Shown here: piece after piece, positions 56,534 to 63,322 of the stretch | How positions within the stretch are numbered: position 1 is the first letter of the stretch | Layout of the letters: every line of letters starts with the position of its first letter | Assembly: GCA_018970025.1 (NCBI GenBank) | Contig: JAGWXF010000016.1 | Span: forward strand, 1 to 64,000 | DNA: 64,000 nucleotides | Source: Actinomycetales bacterium | GTDB taxonomy: Bacteria > Actinomycetota > Actinomycetes > S36-B12 | Direction of reading: 5' to 3' | The notes under the pieces: model-generated | What the model was told of the DNA's origin: nothing | Database searches by the model: none | The model's input: only the letters and a program-made list of their open reading frames with translations | Translations under genes and position numbers: made by a program

Positions 56534-57490
56534 GTGCCGAACGGCGAGACCTCGGAGAGCATGGAGGTGCTGGAGCGCGCCGTCGAGCTGGTGCGCTCCG
56601 GTCAGTCCTTCGCGATGGCGACGGTGGTGTGGCGCAAGCCACCATCGTCGGGCCATCACGGCTCTCGGGCGATCGTCATGCCTGATGGCACCCTGCTTGG
56701 CTGGATCGGCGGAGCCTGCGCCGAGCCCGTTCTCATCCGGGAGGCCAGGCGCGTCCTGGAGCAGGGGAGCCCGGCCCTGGTCTGGCTGGGCCAGCAGGAG
56801 GACTTCGACGGGATGCACGTGCCCGATGGGGTGATGACCGTTCCGATCTCCTGCCAGAGCGATGGCGCACTGCAGATCTTCATCGAGCCGGTCCTGGCCG
56901 CGCCGCAGGTGCTCATCGTGGGCCGCTCGCCCATGACGCATACCCTCGCCGATCTCGTGCGCTCCCTCGGCTGGTCCGGGGAGGTCGTGGATGGCGATGA
57001 CTTCCATGGCGGGCTCGTCCTCCCGACGACCTCGGTCATCGTGGCCACCCAGGGCCACGGTGACGAGGAGGTCCTGCGGGCGGCCCTGGAGGCCGAGCCG
57101 TGCTTCGTCGGCCTGGTTGCCTCACGCCGACGGGGGGAGACGGTGCGCGGCACCCTGGCCGACTGGGGGGTGCCGGCGGAGCTGCTCGACCGCGTCCATG
57201 TGCCGATCGGCCTCGACCTCGGTCACACCACGCACCGGGAGATCGCGGTCGCCATCCTTGCCGAGCTGGTCCAGTTGCGAGCGGCGGGCGCGCTCACCGC
57301 GCAAGCCACGGTCAGCGCGCAGGGCCCGGCCGAGGTCATCGACCTGGTCTGCGGGATGACCGTGCAGGCTGTTCCGTCCAACCGACCCTTCGCCTATCAG
57401 GGAAGCACCTACTACTTCTGTGCCCCTGGCTGCCGCACTGCATTCGAGAACGACCCCGTCTCCTTCACCCAGCAGGAGGTTCCATGCTGA
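56534..57490 (+). CDS. coxF: CoxF: XdhC-type accessory protein fused to a YHS domain
   Basis: A 318-residue protein. The N-terminal XdhC part has FAMATVVWRKPPSSGHHGSRAI and GWIGGACAEPVLIREARRVLEQG. The Rossmann half has VLIVGRSPMTHTLADLVRSLGWSG and FVGLVASRRRGETV. The last ~50 residues form a YHS metal-binding domain with VIDLVCGMTVQ...YYFCAPGCRTAFENDP. XdhC factors mature molybdenum hydroxylases. A YHS domain could deliver copper or another metal for the Cu-S-Mo centre (inference). GTG 56534 starts it one base after coxL. It overlaps coxG by seven bases. Confidence 0.9.
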   Translation: MPNGETSESMEVLERAVELVRSGQSFAMATVVWRKPPSSGHHGSRAIVMPDGTLLGWIGGACAEPVLIREARRVLEQGSPALVWLGQQEDFDGMHVPDGVMTVPISCQSDGALQIFIEPVLAAPQVLIVGRSPMTHTLADLVRSLGWSGEVVDGDDFHGGLVLPTTSVIVATQGHGDEEVLRAALEAEPCFVGLVASRRRGETVRGTLADWGVPAELLDRVHVPIGLDLGHTTHREIAVAILAELVQLRAAGALTAQATVSAQGPAEVIDLVCGMTVQAVPSNRPFAYQGSTYYFCAPGCRTAFENDPVSFTQQEVPC

Positions 57491-58071
57491 TCACCCAGAC
57501 CTTCGACCTCGACCAGCCCGTCGACCAGGTGTGGAACTTCTTCGACGACATTCCGCTGGTCGCGGCCTGCATCCCCGGCGCCGACCTGACCAACCAGGTG
57601 GGCGACGACGAGTACCAGGGCGATGTCACCATCTCCGCTGGGCCGGTGAAGCTCGAGTTCACCGGCGCGGTGAAGGTGCAGAGCAGGGACGATGCCCGTA
57701 AGGCGATCGTCCTGGACGCTGCCGGTGCCGACAAGAAGGGCCGTGGCACCGCCAATGCCCTGCTGACGGTCTCGCTCCAGCCCCTTGGCGGGAGTACCCG
57801 GGTCAACATGAGCATGGACCTCGCGATATCCGGCGCCGCGGCCCAGTACGGCCGCGGCCTGGTCCAGGACGTCACCGCCGTGCTGATCGACCAGACGGCG
57901 GGCTCGATGAAGCTGCGGATGACCGCGATCGCCGAGGGACGCGACCCGATGGCGGTCGGCGGCCCGAAGGCTGCCAGCGGCCTGGCGATCGGCTTCACGG
58001 CCTTCCTGCGGGCCGCCCGGCGCGTCTTCGCGCGATTCTTCCTGCCCTACCAGCCGGCCCCGAGCCGCTAG
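57484..58071 (+). CDS. coxG: CoxG: SRPBCC-domain membrane-association protein
   Basis: A 195-residue CO dehydrogenase subunit G. It has a SRPBCC/START-like ligand-binding domain: DLDQPVDQVWNFFDDIPLVAACIPGADL, YQGDVTISAGPVKLEFTGAVKV and GAAAQYGRGLVQDVTAVLIDQ. A C-terminal tail (FLRAARRVFARFFLPYQ) is basic and amphipathic, suited to membrane contact. Work on mycobacterial homologues links CoxG to membrane association and quinone supply. It overlaps coxF by seven bases and is followed by the run of small membrane proteins. Confidence 0.93.
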   Translation: MLITQTFDLDQPVDQVWNFFDDIPLVAACIPGADLTNQVGDDEYQGDVTISAGPVKLEFTGAVKVQSRDDARKAIVLDAAGADKKGRGTANALLTVSLQPLGGSTRVNMSMDLAISGAAAQYGRGLVQDVTAVLIDQTAGSMKLRMTAIAEGRDPMAVGGPKAASGLAIGFTAFLRAARRVFARFFLPYQPAPSR

Positions 58072-58085
58072 AACGGAGATATGCG

Positions 58086-58340
58086 ATGAGTCTGTGGGCG
58101 ATCGGGAATCTCATGCTCATTGTTGTGGTGGTGCCCGTGCTCGTGGCGCTGCTCAACCGGCTGCTGGCGGCCCTGGAGCGAGTGCGCGGAGCGGCTGACG
58201 ACGCCCTCGCCGGCGGCGTGGCGCTGATCGGGGAGCTGCACAACACCCCGCAGCTGCTCGACACCACTGACGACGTGATCAAGGAAGTCGCCAACGGCGC
58301 CGTGCGCTATGCCGGCCCCGTCTCGAAGTTGCTGGGCTAG
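58086..58340 (+). CDS. Small single-helix membrane protein 1 of the cox locus
   Basis: An 84-residue protein: one N-terminal helix (residues 3-25), then a basic/hydrophobic amphipathic stretch (RLLAALERVRGAADDAL) and a tail with NTPQLLDTTDDVIKEV. ATG 58086 follows ACGGAGAT. The layout (helix, charged juxtamembrane, NT-containing tail) recurs in the next four genes. No known family is recognised. The first of five consecutive genes after coxG, it ends in the shared CTAGGAGGC junction. Confidence 0.85.
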   Translation: MSLWAIGNLMLIVVVVPVLVALLNRLLAALERVRGAADDALAGGVALIGELHNTPQLLDTTDDVIKEVANGAVRYAGPVSKLLG

Positions 58341-58349
58341 GAGGCCACC

Positions 58350-58577
58350 ATGCCAGTAGATGCGATCATCACCCTCGTGGTCGCCGCGCTCATCATCGCG
58401 GCGGCTGCGATCGGCCTGCTCCGGGTCATCTTCCACCTGCGGGCCGTGGCCAAGACCCTTGACGGCCTTGACGGGGGAGTCCAGGTCATCGTGGCCCAGA
58501 CGTCGACCGTGGCGCCTGTGGTCACGTCCGTCAATGCGAGCCTGGCCCCCGTGCGCAGCTTCGCGGAATCGATCTAG
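58350..58577 (+). CDS. Small single-helix membrane protein 2 of the cox locus
   Basis: A 75-residue protein: helix at residues 5-27, a juxtamembrane LLRVIFHLRAVAKTLDGL, and a tail with STVAPVVTSVNASLAPV. ATG 58350 sits four bases after CTAGGAGGC (58337-58345), which includes the stop of protein 1. The layout parallels its neighbours, suggesting common ancestry. No function is recognised. Confidence 0.85.
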   Translation: MPVDAIITLVVAALIIAAAAIGLLRVIFHLRAVAKTLDGLDGGVQVIVAQTSTVAPVVTSVNASLAPVRSFAESI

Positions 58578-58585
58578 GAGGCAAC

Positions 58586-58840
58586 GTGGACTTCACCGGG
58601 CACTCGGGCTGGCTGCTGGGCTACATCATCGGTTTGGTGGTCGTCCTGGTCGTCGTCGCCCTCGTCGTGCCGATCCTGCTGCTGGCAGCCAGGATCGGCA
58701 ACCAGGCAGGCAGCATCCTGAGCGGACTGCAGCAGGCCGAGGTGAACACCGCTGGCCTGAAGGGCCTGAATGAGACCATCGCATCCGCGCTCGCCATCAT
58801 CGATGGCCTCAAGCGCGGCCGCACGAAGCTAGGAGGCTGA
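58586..58840 (+). CDS. Small single-helix membrane protein 3 of the cox locus
   Basis: An 84-residue protein: a polar N-terminus of about ten residues, a long helix (about 12-34), and a tail AARIGNQAGSILSGLQQAEVNTAGLKGLNETI. GTG 58586 follows CTAGGAGGC (58574-58582), the same nine bases as before protein 2. Its last codons read through the third copy of that junction and end at TGA, so its C-terminus LGG is junction-derived. Confidence 0.85.
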   Translation: MDFTGHSGWLLGYIIGLVVVLVVVALVVPILLLAARIGNQAGSILSGLQQAEVNTAGLKGLNETIASALAIIDGLKRGRTKLGG

Positions 58841-58841
58841 C

Positions 58842-59117
58842 GTGGACGCGCAAGTCGAGCAGCTCTGGCAGCTGGCGAACATCCTCGGCGCAGTCGTCGT
58901 GGTCGTCGTCGCGGCCCTGCTGACCATCCTGGTGCTGCTGGTGCACCGCATCCGCCGCCGTGTGGCCGCCATCAAGGCCACCCTGATCGCTACCCAGGCC
59001 AACACCGCCGACACGGTCCTCATCACGACCACGGCCGGTGGTGTCGAGGCGGTTCTCGCGGAAGGCCTGGAGCATCACCTGTTCCTCGGACGAGTATTGG
59101 ACAAGGTGCGGTCATGA
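58842..59117 (+). CDS. Small single-helix membrane protein 4 of the cox locus
   Basis: A 91-residue protein: helix at about residues 11-34, then very basic HRIRRRVAAIKATL and a tail ATQANTADTVLITTTAGGVEAV. GTG 58842 is one base after the stop of protein 3 and follows CTAGGAGGC (58829-58837). The NT motif falls at a similar distance from the helix as in protein 3. The end overlaps protein 5 by four bases. Confidence 0.85.
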   Translation: MDAQVEQLWQLANILGAVVVVVVAALLTILVLLVHRIRRRVAAIKATLIATQANTADTVLITTTAGGVEAVLAEGLEHHLFLGRVLDKVRS

Positions 59118-59473
59118 GCTCACTTGCACTGTGGTCGGTCATCGACATCGTGGCGCTCATCGCCGGTCTTGCCGTATACCTGTTCATCGTCGGCGGGCAG
59201 CTGAAGAAGGTTGCCGCTGACCTGGAGGAGGCGGCCGACCTGGTCTGGAAGATCAAGAAGGATGCCGAGGCCATCGAGCCTGGGCTGAAGTCGATCAATA
59301 CGACCGGCCGGGTCGTCGCTGGCGCGCTGCCGCTGCTGTACGGCATGGGCGAGGGGATTGTCGCGGGGGCTACGTTCGCGCATGAGGAGCATGTCGCAGA
59401 CGGGGTCGCCCGCCCGGCGATGGGCACTCGGCGGTCACGACTGATGGAGGGCGTCGGCGTCTCGCTCGACTAA
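59114..59473 (+). CDS. Small single-helix membrane protein 5 of the cox locus
   Basis: A 119-residue protein, longest of the set: helix at about residues 6-26, a charged segment GGQLKKVAADLEEAADLVWKIKKDAEAIEPGLKSINTTGRVV and then a second, weaker hydrophobic patch (LPLLYGMGEGIVAGATF). The ATG overlaps the stop of protein 4 (ATGA). The charged helix could coil with its siblings. It is the last plus-strand gene before a shared hairpin. Confidence 0.85.
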   Translation: MSSLALWSVIDIVALIAGLAVYLFIVGGQLKKVAADLEEAADLVWKIKKDAEAIEPGLKSINTTGRVVAGALPLLYGMGEGIVAGATFAHEEHVADGVARPAMGTRRSRLMEGVGVSLD

Positions 59474-59479
59474 TCGATC

Positions 59480-59521
59480 GCAGGGTCCTGGCGACGCAGA
59501 TGCGCGCAATCAGGGCCCTGC
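59480..59521. terminator. Bidirectional hairpin between the convergent cox operons
   Basis: An 11-base arm at 59480-59490 pairs with 59511-59521 (one G-T wobble), with a 20-base loop. It lies exactly between the last small membrane gene and the stop of the convergent GIY-YIG-like gene, as expected of a shared terminator. There is no strong U-run. Confidence 0.55.
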
Positions 59522-59522
59522 G

Positions 59523-60035
59523 TCATTGCTCCTGCTCGCCAGTCGCGGCCGCTCGGCCGGGTTCGCGAGTGGTGGTCAGGGCATCGGTGACCGGCGTCTC
59601 GTACTCGCCGATCCATTCGTCCTTCCAGGCCTGGACGAACTTCTCCGCGTTGCAGGTGGGCTCGTAGATCGCGATCAGCTCACGGGCGATCTGCTCCCGG
59701 TGGCCGAGCGTCCCGCCGGGGATCTCCAGCCAGCACGCATGCAGGTTGTACTTGCCCTCGGCGCGGGCGATCCAGGCAGCCGACCGCGGATGCCGGAACG
59801 GGAACCCCTCCGTGCTGAGGTCGTCGGCATGGCCGACGTAGATGACCGCGAACTCCTGCGGACGGGCAGGGTTGGACTTGGCCAGGATCGCGTACACGGC
59901 CGCCGTCGAAGGCGGCGTCCACCCGGCCAGGGCCCGCGGACCTTCAAAGGCGTAACCGGCCAGGGTGCCCAGCCGGATCACTGGACCCTCCGGAACATGG
60001 ATCCGCGGCGGCCCCTCATGGAGCCTCGAGGTCAA
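59523..60035 (-). CDS. GIY-YIG-like protein, cox minus-strand operon
   Basis: A 170-residue protein. A central segment TAAVYAILAKSN...QEFAVIYVGHADDLSTEGFPFRHP resembles a GIY-YIG core, followed by PGGTLGHREQIARELIAIYEPTCN and KDEWIGEY. The fit to a functional nuclease is loose; an uncharacterised actinomycete family is an alternative. ATG 60035 overlaps the preceding gene by 20 bases. It is the last gene of the coxD-coxE operon. Confidence 0.65.
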   Translation of the reverse strand: MTSRLHEGPPRIHVPEGPVIRLGTLAGYAFEGPRALAGWTPPSTAAVYAILAKSNPARPQEFAVIYVGHADDLSTEGFPFRHPRSAAWIARAEGKYNLHACWLEIPGGTLGHREQIARELIAIYEPTCNAEKFVQAWKDEWIGEYETPVTDALTTTREPGRAAATGEQEQ

Positions 60036-60312
60036 GGTCGCCGAAGTCGTCGTCCTCGCTCAGCGACTCAGCCCGCACGACCGGCCAGGACGGCAGCGAG
60101 GTGAGGGCCACTGCGGCGGCGAACTGCTCGAGCGCCTGGTCGACTGCGGCATCGGAGCCATCGGCCTCCACGACGATCTGGGCGCCGTAGCCCATCGTCC
60201 CCATCCCGGATGCGATCCCGCCGAGGGGTGCGACGGCGTCTGCCAGCTCGAGGACCTCCTCGAGGCTGACCTCGCGATCGCCTTCGGTCTGCAACGACAC
60301 GCTGTACCGCAT
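60016..60312 (-). CDS. Hypothetical protein downstream of coxE
   Basis: A 98-residue soluble protein with a strand-helix start (RYSVSLQTEGDREVSLEEVLELADAV), glycine-rich turn and an acidic C-terminus. No family is recognised. It begins two bases after the coxE stop and overlaps the following gene by 20 bases, so it is part of the same transcript. Confidence 0.7.
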   Translation of the reverse strand: MRYSVSLQTEGDREVSLEEVLELADAVAPLGGIASGMGTMGYGAQIVVEADGSDAAVDQALEQFAAAVALTSLPSWPVVRAESLSEDDDFGDLDLEAP

Positions 60313-60314
60313 GG

Positions 60315-61448
60315 CTATCCCACCTTCGACAGTCGACCTGCGAGTCGCTCGAGGCTAGCGAGGTTATGGCCCGAGTGCATCTCGTCGATGTAGGGCTTGG
60401 CCACGATCATCCCGAGGGAGGCCGGCACGTAGTCGACGACGTCGCCCTTGTGCGGGTTGACCCAGATGACCCGATGGGCGAGCCGGGCAAGGGTCTCCAT
60501 GGACTCCGCGAGGTCCGCTGGATCCCCGCGGTCCAGGCCGTCGGAGCAGATCACCACGATGGCTCCGCGCCCGAGCCTGGACCTGCGCGCCTGCCGGCAG
60601 AACTGCCGCAGGGATTCGCCGATGCGCGTGCCGCCGTCCCAGTCGAGGACGGCCTCGCCTGCGATACGCATGGCGTCGTCCGGGTTGCGGCGGTCCAGGG
60701 CCCTGGTGATGCGGGTGAGCCGGGTACCGAAGCAGAACACGTCGACCTTGGCGTTGGCGCGGCGTGCGGAGTACGCGAACTGCAGCAGGTTCCTGGAGTA
60801 GTCGGCCATTGATCCGGAGACATCCAGGATGAGCACGAGCGGCCGCAGCTTCACCTTGCGGGTGCGATAGGCGAGCTGGCGGGGCTCGCCGAGGCTGCGC
60901 ATCGCATCCCGTGCCATCCGGCGCAGATCGAGGGTGGCACTGCGACGGGCTCGGGTGGTTCGATGCGTGCGACGCACCGGCGGTGTCACCCGCATGCGTG
61001 ACAGCAGCCGGCGCAGCTGCCGCAACTCCTCAGGCGAGCAGTCGGCGAAGGCCTTGTGCCGGTAGACCTCGGACGTGCTTGCCAGGTAGCCGAGCTTGAC
61101 CTCGTCCGGGCTGATCTCACCGGGGAGGCCTTCCTCGGTGTTGGGGATCTCCAGGGTCGCTCCGGCATTGGCCGACGCCCGCATCATTCGCCTGCGGGCG
61201 TCGACGGCTTCCGGCTCGATGTCGAGGAAGTAGCGACGAAAGACCAGGTTGTAGGTCGGCAGATGATCGCGGCGGCGGACGAGCGATGCCCGACCGGACC
61301 AGTACACGTCCATCAGGTCGGTGACGTCCAGGCAGCTCACCGCGGAGGCGAAGGTGAGCACGTCGTCCGTCCCGACCGATACCCCGGAAAGCCGGAGCTC
61401 ATGGCAGAAGCCGACGAGCAGGTCCTCCATGCCGCTAGGCGATGACAT
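60315..61448 (-). CDS. coxE: CoxE: VWA-domain protein for CO dehydrogenase maturation
   Basis: A 377-residue CoxE-family protein. The N-terminal half is helical (LVGFCHELRLSGVSVGTDDVLTFASAV). The C-terminal VWA domain has MIDAS DVSGSMADYSRN, the GGTRIGESLRQF threonine region and VVICSDGLDRGDP. It is the partner of the AAA+ protein CoxD in assembling the Cu-S-Mo site. ATG 61448 overlaps coxD by 14 bases; ATG 61430 is a possible alternative start. Confidence 0.92.
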   Translation of the reverse strand: MSSPSGMEDLLVGFCHELRLSGVSVGTDDVLTFASAVSCLDVTDLMDVYWSGRASLVRRRDHLPTYNLVFRRYFLDIEPEAVDARRRMMRASANAGATLEIPNTEEGLPGEISPDEVKLGYLASTSEVYRHKAFADCSPEELRQLRRLLSRMRVTPPVRRTHRTTRARRSATLDLRRMARDAMRSLGEPRQLAYRTRKVKLRPLVLILDVSGSMADYSRNLLQFAYSARRANAKVDVFCFGTRLTRITRALDRRNPDDAMRIAGEAVLDWDGGTRIGESLRQFCRQARRSRLGRGAIVVICSDGLDRGDPADLAESMETLARLAHRVIWVNPHKGDVVDYVPASLGMIVAKPYIDEMHSGHNLASLERLAGRLSKVG

Positions 61449-62301
61449 CCCGGATGCTTCGTGAGGCGAACTCGAGGTCGTCGCGGTCCTTCACCACAGC
61501 GCCGAGGGTATCGAGAGCCATCTCCTCGGTGAGCGCATCAGCGCCCAGGGCATCGAGGCTGCTGGCCCAGTCGATGGTCTCGGCCACACCAGGCAGCTTC
61601 TCGAGCTCCATCTCGCGGAGCCGGTTCACCGCCGAGACGACCTGGGCTGCGAGCGCGGCGCCGACCTCTGGCAGGCGAGTGCGGACGATCTCCGTCTCGC
61701 GCTCAGCCTCCGGGAATCCGATCCAGGTGAACAGGCAGCGCCGCTTCAGCGCATCGTGCAGCTCCCGGGTGCGGTTCGAGGTGAGGATCACGATCGGGCG
61801 CGAGGGTGCGCTGATCGTGCCGACCTCCGGGATGGTCACCTGGAAGTCGCCGAGGAGCTCCAGCAGGAAGGCCTCGAACTCATCGTCCGCCCGGTCGACC
61901 TCGTCGATGAGCAGGACGCAGCCAGCACCGGAGCGAACCGCCTTCAGCAGCGGCCGCTCGAGCAGGAACCTGGGGCCGAAGAGATCGTCCTGCTCGCCCT
62001 GGGTCGGCGTCGTGGACATCGAGCGCACGTGCAGCATCTGGCGGGCGTAGTCCCACTCGTACAGCGCATGGTGGATGTCGATGCCCTCGTAGCACTGCAA
62101 CCGGATCAGCTCGCGGCCGAGCATCCTGGCCAGGGTCTTCGCCAGCTCGGTCTTGCCGACGCCGACCTCCCCTTCCAGCAGCAGCGGCTTGCCGAGCTTC
62201 AAGGACAGCAGCACCGCGGTTGCCAGGCCACGGTCGGCGATGTACCCCTCGCCGCGAAGCTCGGAACGGAGCTCGGGAACGGTCAGCGTCGCGACGTCCA
62301 T
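61435..62301 (-). CDS. coxD: CoxD: AAA+ ATPase for CO dehydrogenase maturation
   Basis: A 288-residue MoxR-type AAA+ ATPase: Walker A LLEGEVGVGKTELAKTLA (residues 40-57), Walker B CVLLIDEVDRADDEFEAFLLELL, sensor VILTSNRTRELHDALKRRC. In Oligotropha, CoxD is required for sulfur and copper insertion at the CoxL active site. ATG 62301 lies ten bases after the 82-residue gene. It heads coxE and two smaller genes on the minus strand. Confidence 0.93.
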   Translation of the reverse strand: MDVATLTVPELRSELRGEGYIADRGLATAVLLSLKLGKPLLLEGEVGVGKTELAKTLARMLGRELIRLQCYEGIDIHHALYEWDYARQMLHVRSMSTTPTQGEQDDLFGPRFLLERPLLKAVRSGAGCVLLIDEVDRADDEFEAFLLELLGDFQVTIPEVGTISAPSRPIVILTSNRTRELHDALKRRCLFTWIGFPEAERETEIVRTRLPEVGAALAAQVVSAVNRLREMELEKLPGVAETIDWASSLDALGADALTEEMALDTLGAVVKDRDDLEFASRSIRDVIA

Positions 62302-62311
62302 CAGATGCCGG

Positions 62312-62560
62312 TCAGCGCTGGGTGCCGTTGACGAGGTCGGCTACCGAGCTGCTGCCCAGCTTGCCCTCCCGGGCCAGGGTGTTGCGCCAGGCGGTGGCGA
62401 GGTCGCCGCCTTCCTCGGCGTAGCCATCGAAGGTGATGTCCTTCATGTTGCGGCAGGCCTTGGTGGGGCCGCACTCGGCGTCGAGCTCGTCATGGGCGTC
62501 AGATGACTGCTGCCAGATGCCCTTGAGTACCTGCCCGGCATTCGTGCCCTGATCTGGCAT
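62312..62560 (-). CDS. Hypothetical 82-residue protein upstream of coxD
   Basis: A soluble 82-residue protein with two cysteines (ECGPTKAC) and a pattern MKDITFDGYAEEGGDLATAWRNTL. ATG 62560 has GGAG nine bases upstream and coxD follows by ten bases, so it is probably the first gene of the minus-strand maturation operon. The longer frame to 62677 is not supported. No family is recognised; the cysteines could bind metal. Confidence 0.7.
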   Translation of the reverse strand: MPDQGTNAGQVLKGIWQQSSDAHDELDAECGPTKACRNMKDITFDGYAEEGGDLATAWRNTLAREGKLGSSSVADLVNGTQR

Positions 62561-62787
62561 GTGACTCCTCCACTTGGCCTCGGCGAGGCTACCAAGGAGT
62601 GGGCATTCCCGCATTGCCGAGCGGCCTGGCCGATCGCCACTGGCTGGCCAGCCATGCAGCCTGGGAAATCGCCGCAATCAGGACATATGACGGGTGACGC
62701 GGGGACCCATTCGGCTGGTTTGCCCATCGGCTGCGGGAGAGGGGCTATATTGAACGCGGCAAGTCGTCATCAGTACCGCTGTTCTGA

Positions 62788-62819
62788 GATGCCCGCCCGC
62801 ACCACTGGTGGTGGGCATC
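62788..62819 (+). promoter_or_regulatory. Hairpin in the cold-shock leader
   Basis: A seven-base stem (62788-62794 with 62813-62819) extended by an inner ACCAC/GTGGT pairing, followed by a short T-rich stretch. It could act as an attenuator or as part of a temperature-responsive csp leader. Confidence 0.45.
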
Positions 62820-62875
62820 GTTTGCTTCTGGGCATGTGCACAGATCCAGGACGAAGGTTCGAACCGGCTCGGCCA

Positions 62876-62899
62876 CATGACGGGCGACCGTCCGTCATG
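62876..62899 (+). promoter_or_regulatory. Perfect 8-bp hairpin just upstream of the csp ribosome-binding site
   Basis: CATGACGG (62876-62883) and CCGTCATG (62892-62899) form a perfect stem with an eight-base loop, ending nine bases before AAGGAG (62909-62914). A GTGCAA repeat flanks the ribosome-binding site. Such structures in csp leaders can control translation with temperature. Confidence 0.5.
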
Positions 62900-62924
62900 A
62901 CTTCGTGCAAGGAGATCGTGCAAC

Positions 62925-63128
62925 ATGGCACAAGGAACAGTGAAGTGGTTCAACGCTGAGAAGGGCTTCGGCTTCATCGAGCAGGCCGATGGCGGGCCCG
63001 ATGTCTTCGTCCACTACTCGGCCATCGACGCCAGCGGCTACCGGACCCTCGAGGAGGGCCAGTCCGTGGAGTTCGACATCACGCAGGGGCCCAAGGGCCC
63101 GCAGGCCGACAAGGTCCGCGCCGTCTGA
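62925..63128 (+). CDS. cspA: Cold-shock protein (CspA family)
   Basis: A 67-residue single-domain cold-shock protein with RNP-1 KGFGFIEQ and RNP-2 DVFVHYSAI, starting [11 protein letters not shown]. It binds single-stranded RNA and DNA as a chaperone. AAGGAG is ten bases before ATG 62925. The long structured leader and the strong terminator downstream indicate a monocistronic, highly expressed gene. Confidence 0.96.
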   Translation: MAQGTVKWFNAEKGFGFIEQADGGPDVFVHYSAIDASGYRTLEEGQSVEFDITQGPKGPQADKVRAV

Positions 63129-63144
63129 CCATCCCTGGTCTCAA

Positions 63145-63184
63145 CAGGCCCCCGTCCCCCGGTCCTCCGGGTGGCGGGGGCCTG
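63145..63184 (+). terminator. Strong GC-rich terminator after cspA
   Basis: A ten-base perfect stem (63145-63154 with 63175-63184) with a further inner CCCCGG/CCGGG pairing lies 17 bases after the csp stop and is followed by GCCGTTT. It is the best intrinsic terminator in the window. Confidence 0.8.
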
Positions 63185-63322
63185 GCCGTTTCGGAGCCGG
63201 CGCTGACCGTCCGCAGCCCGATCGATCGCCGGTCACGCCTGGCCCACTCCTGGCCCGCGGGCAGCCGAGCCTCCTAGCCTGACCGAGGCAAGAGGTCACC
63301 GCTCGAAGGGCAGCGAGCAGCC

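Larger units (their letters stand above)
62561..62924. promoter_or_regulatory. Divergent region holding the csp leader and the minus operon promoter
   Basis: A 364-base stretch without a gene. A TATATT at 62746-62751 is a good -10 candidate for the cold-shock gene, which implies a leader of about 170 bases. That leader holds two hairpins (62788-62819 and 62876-62899). Sequence nearer 62570-62640 would contain the promoter of the minus-strand cox maturation operon. No open frame in it is convincing. Confidence 0.45.

Noticed and set aside
62856-62865. tRNA T-loop-like GGTTCGAACC
   Set aside because: It is a ten-base palindrome without a T-stem, D-arm or acceptor pairing around it, so no tRNA gene is present.
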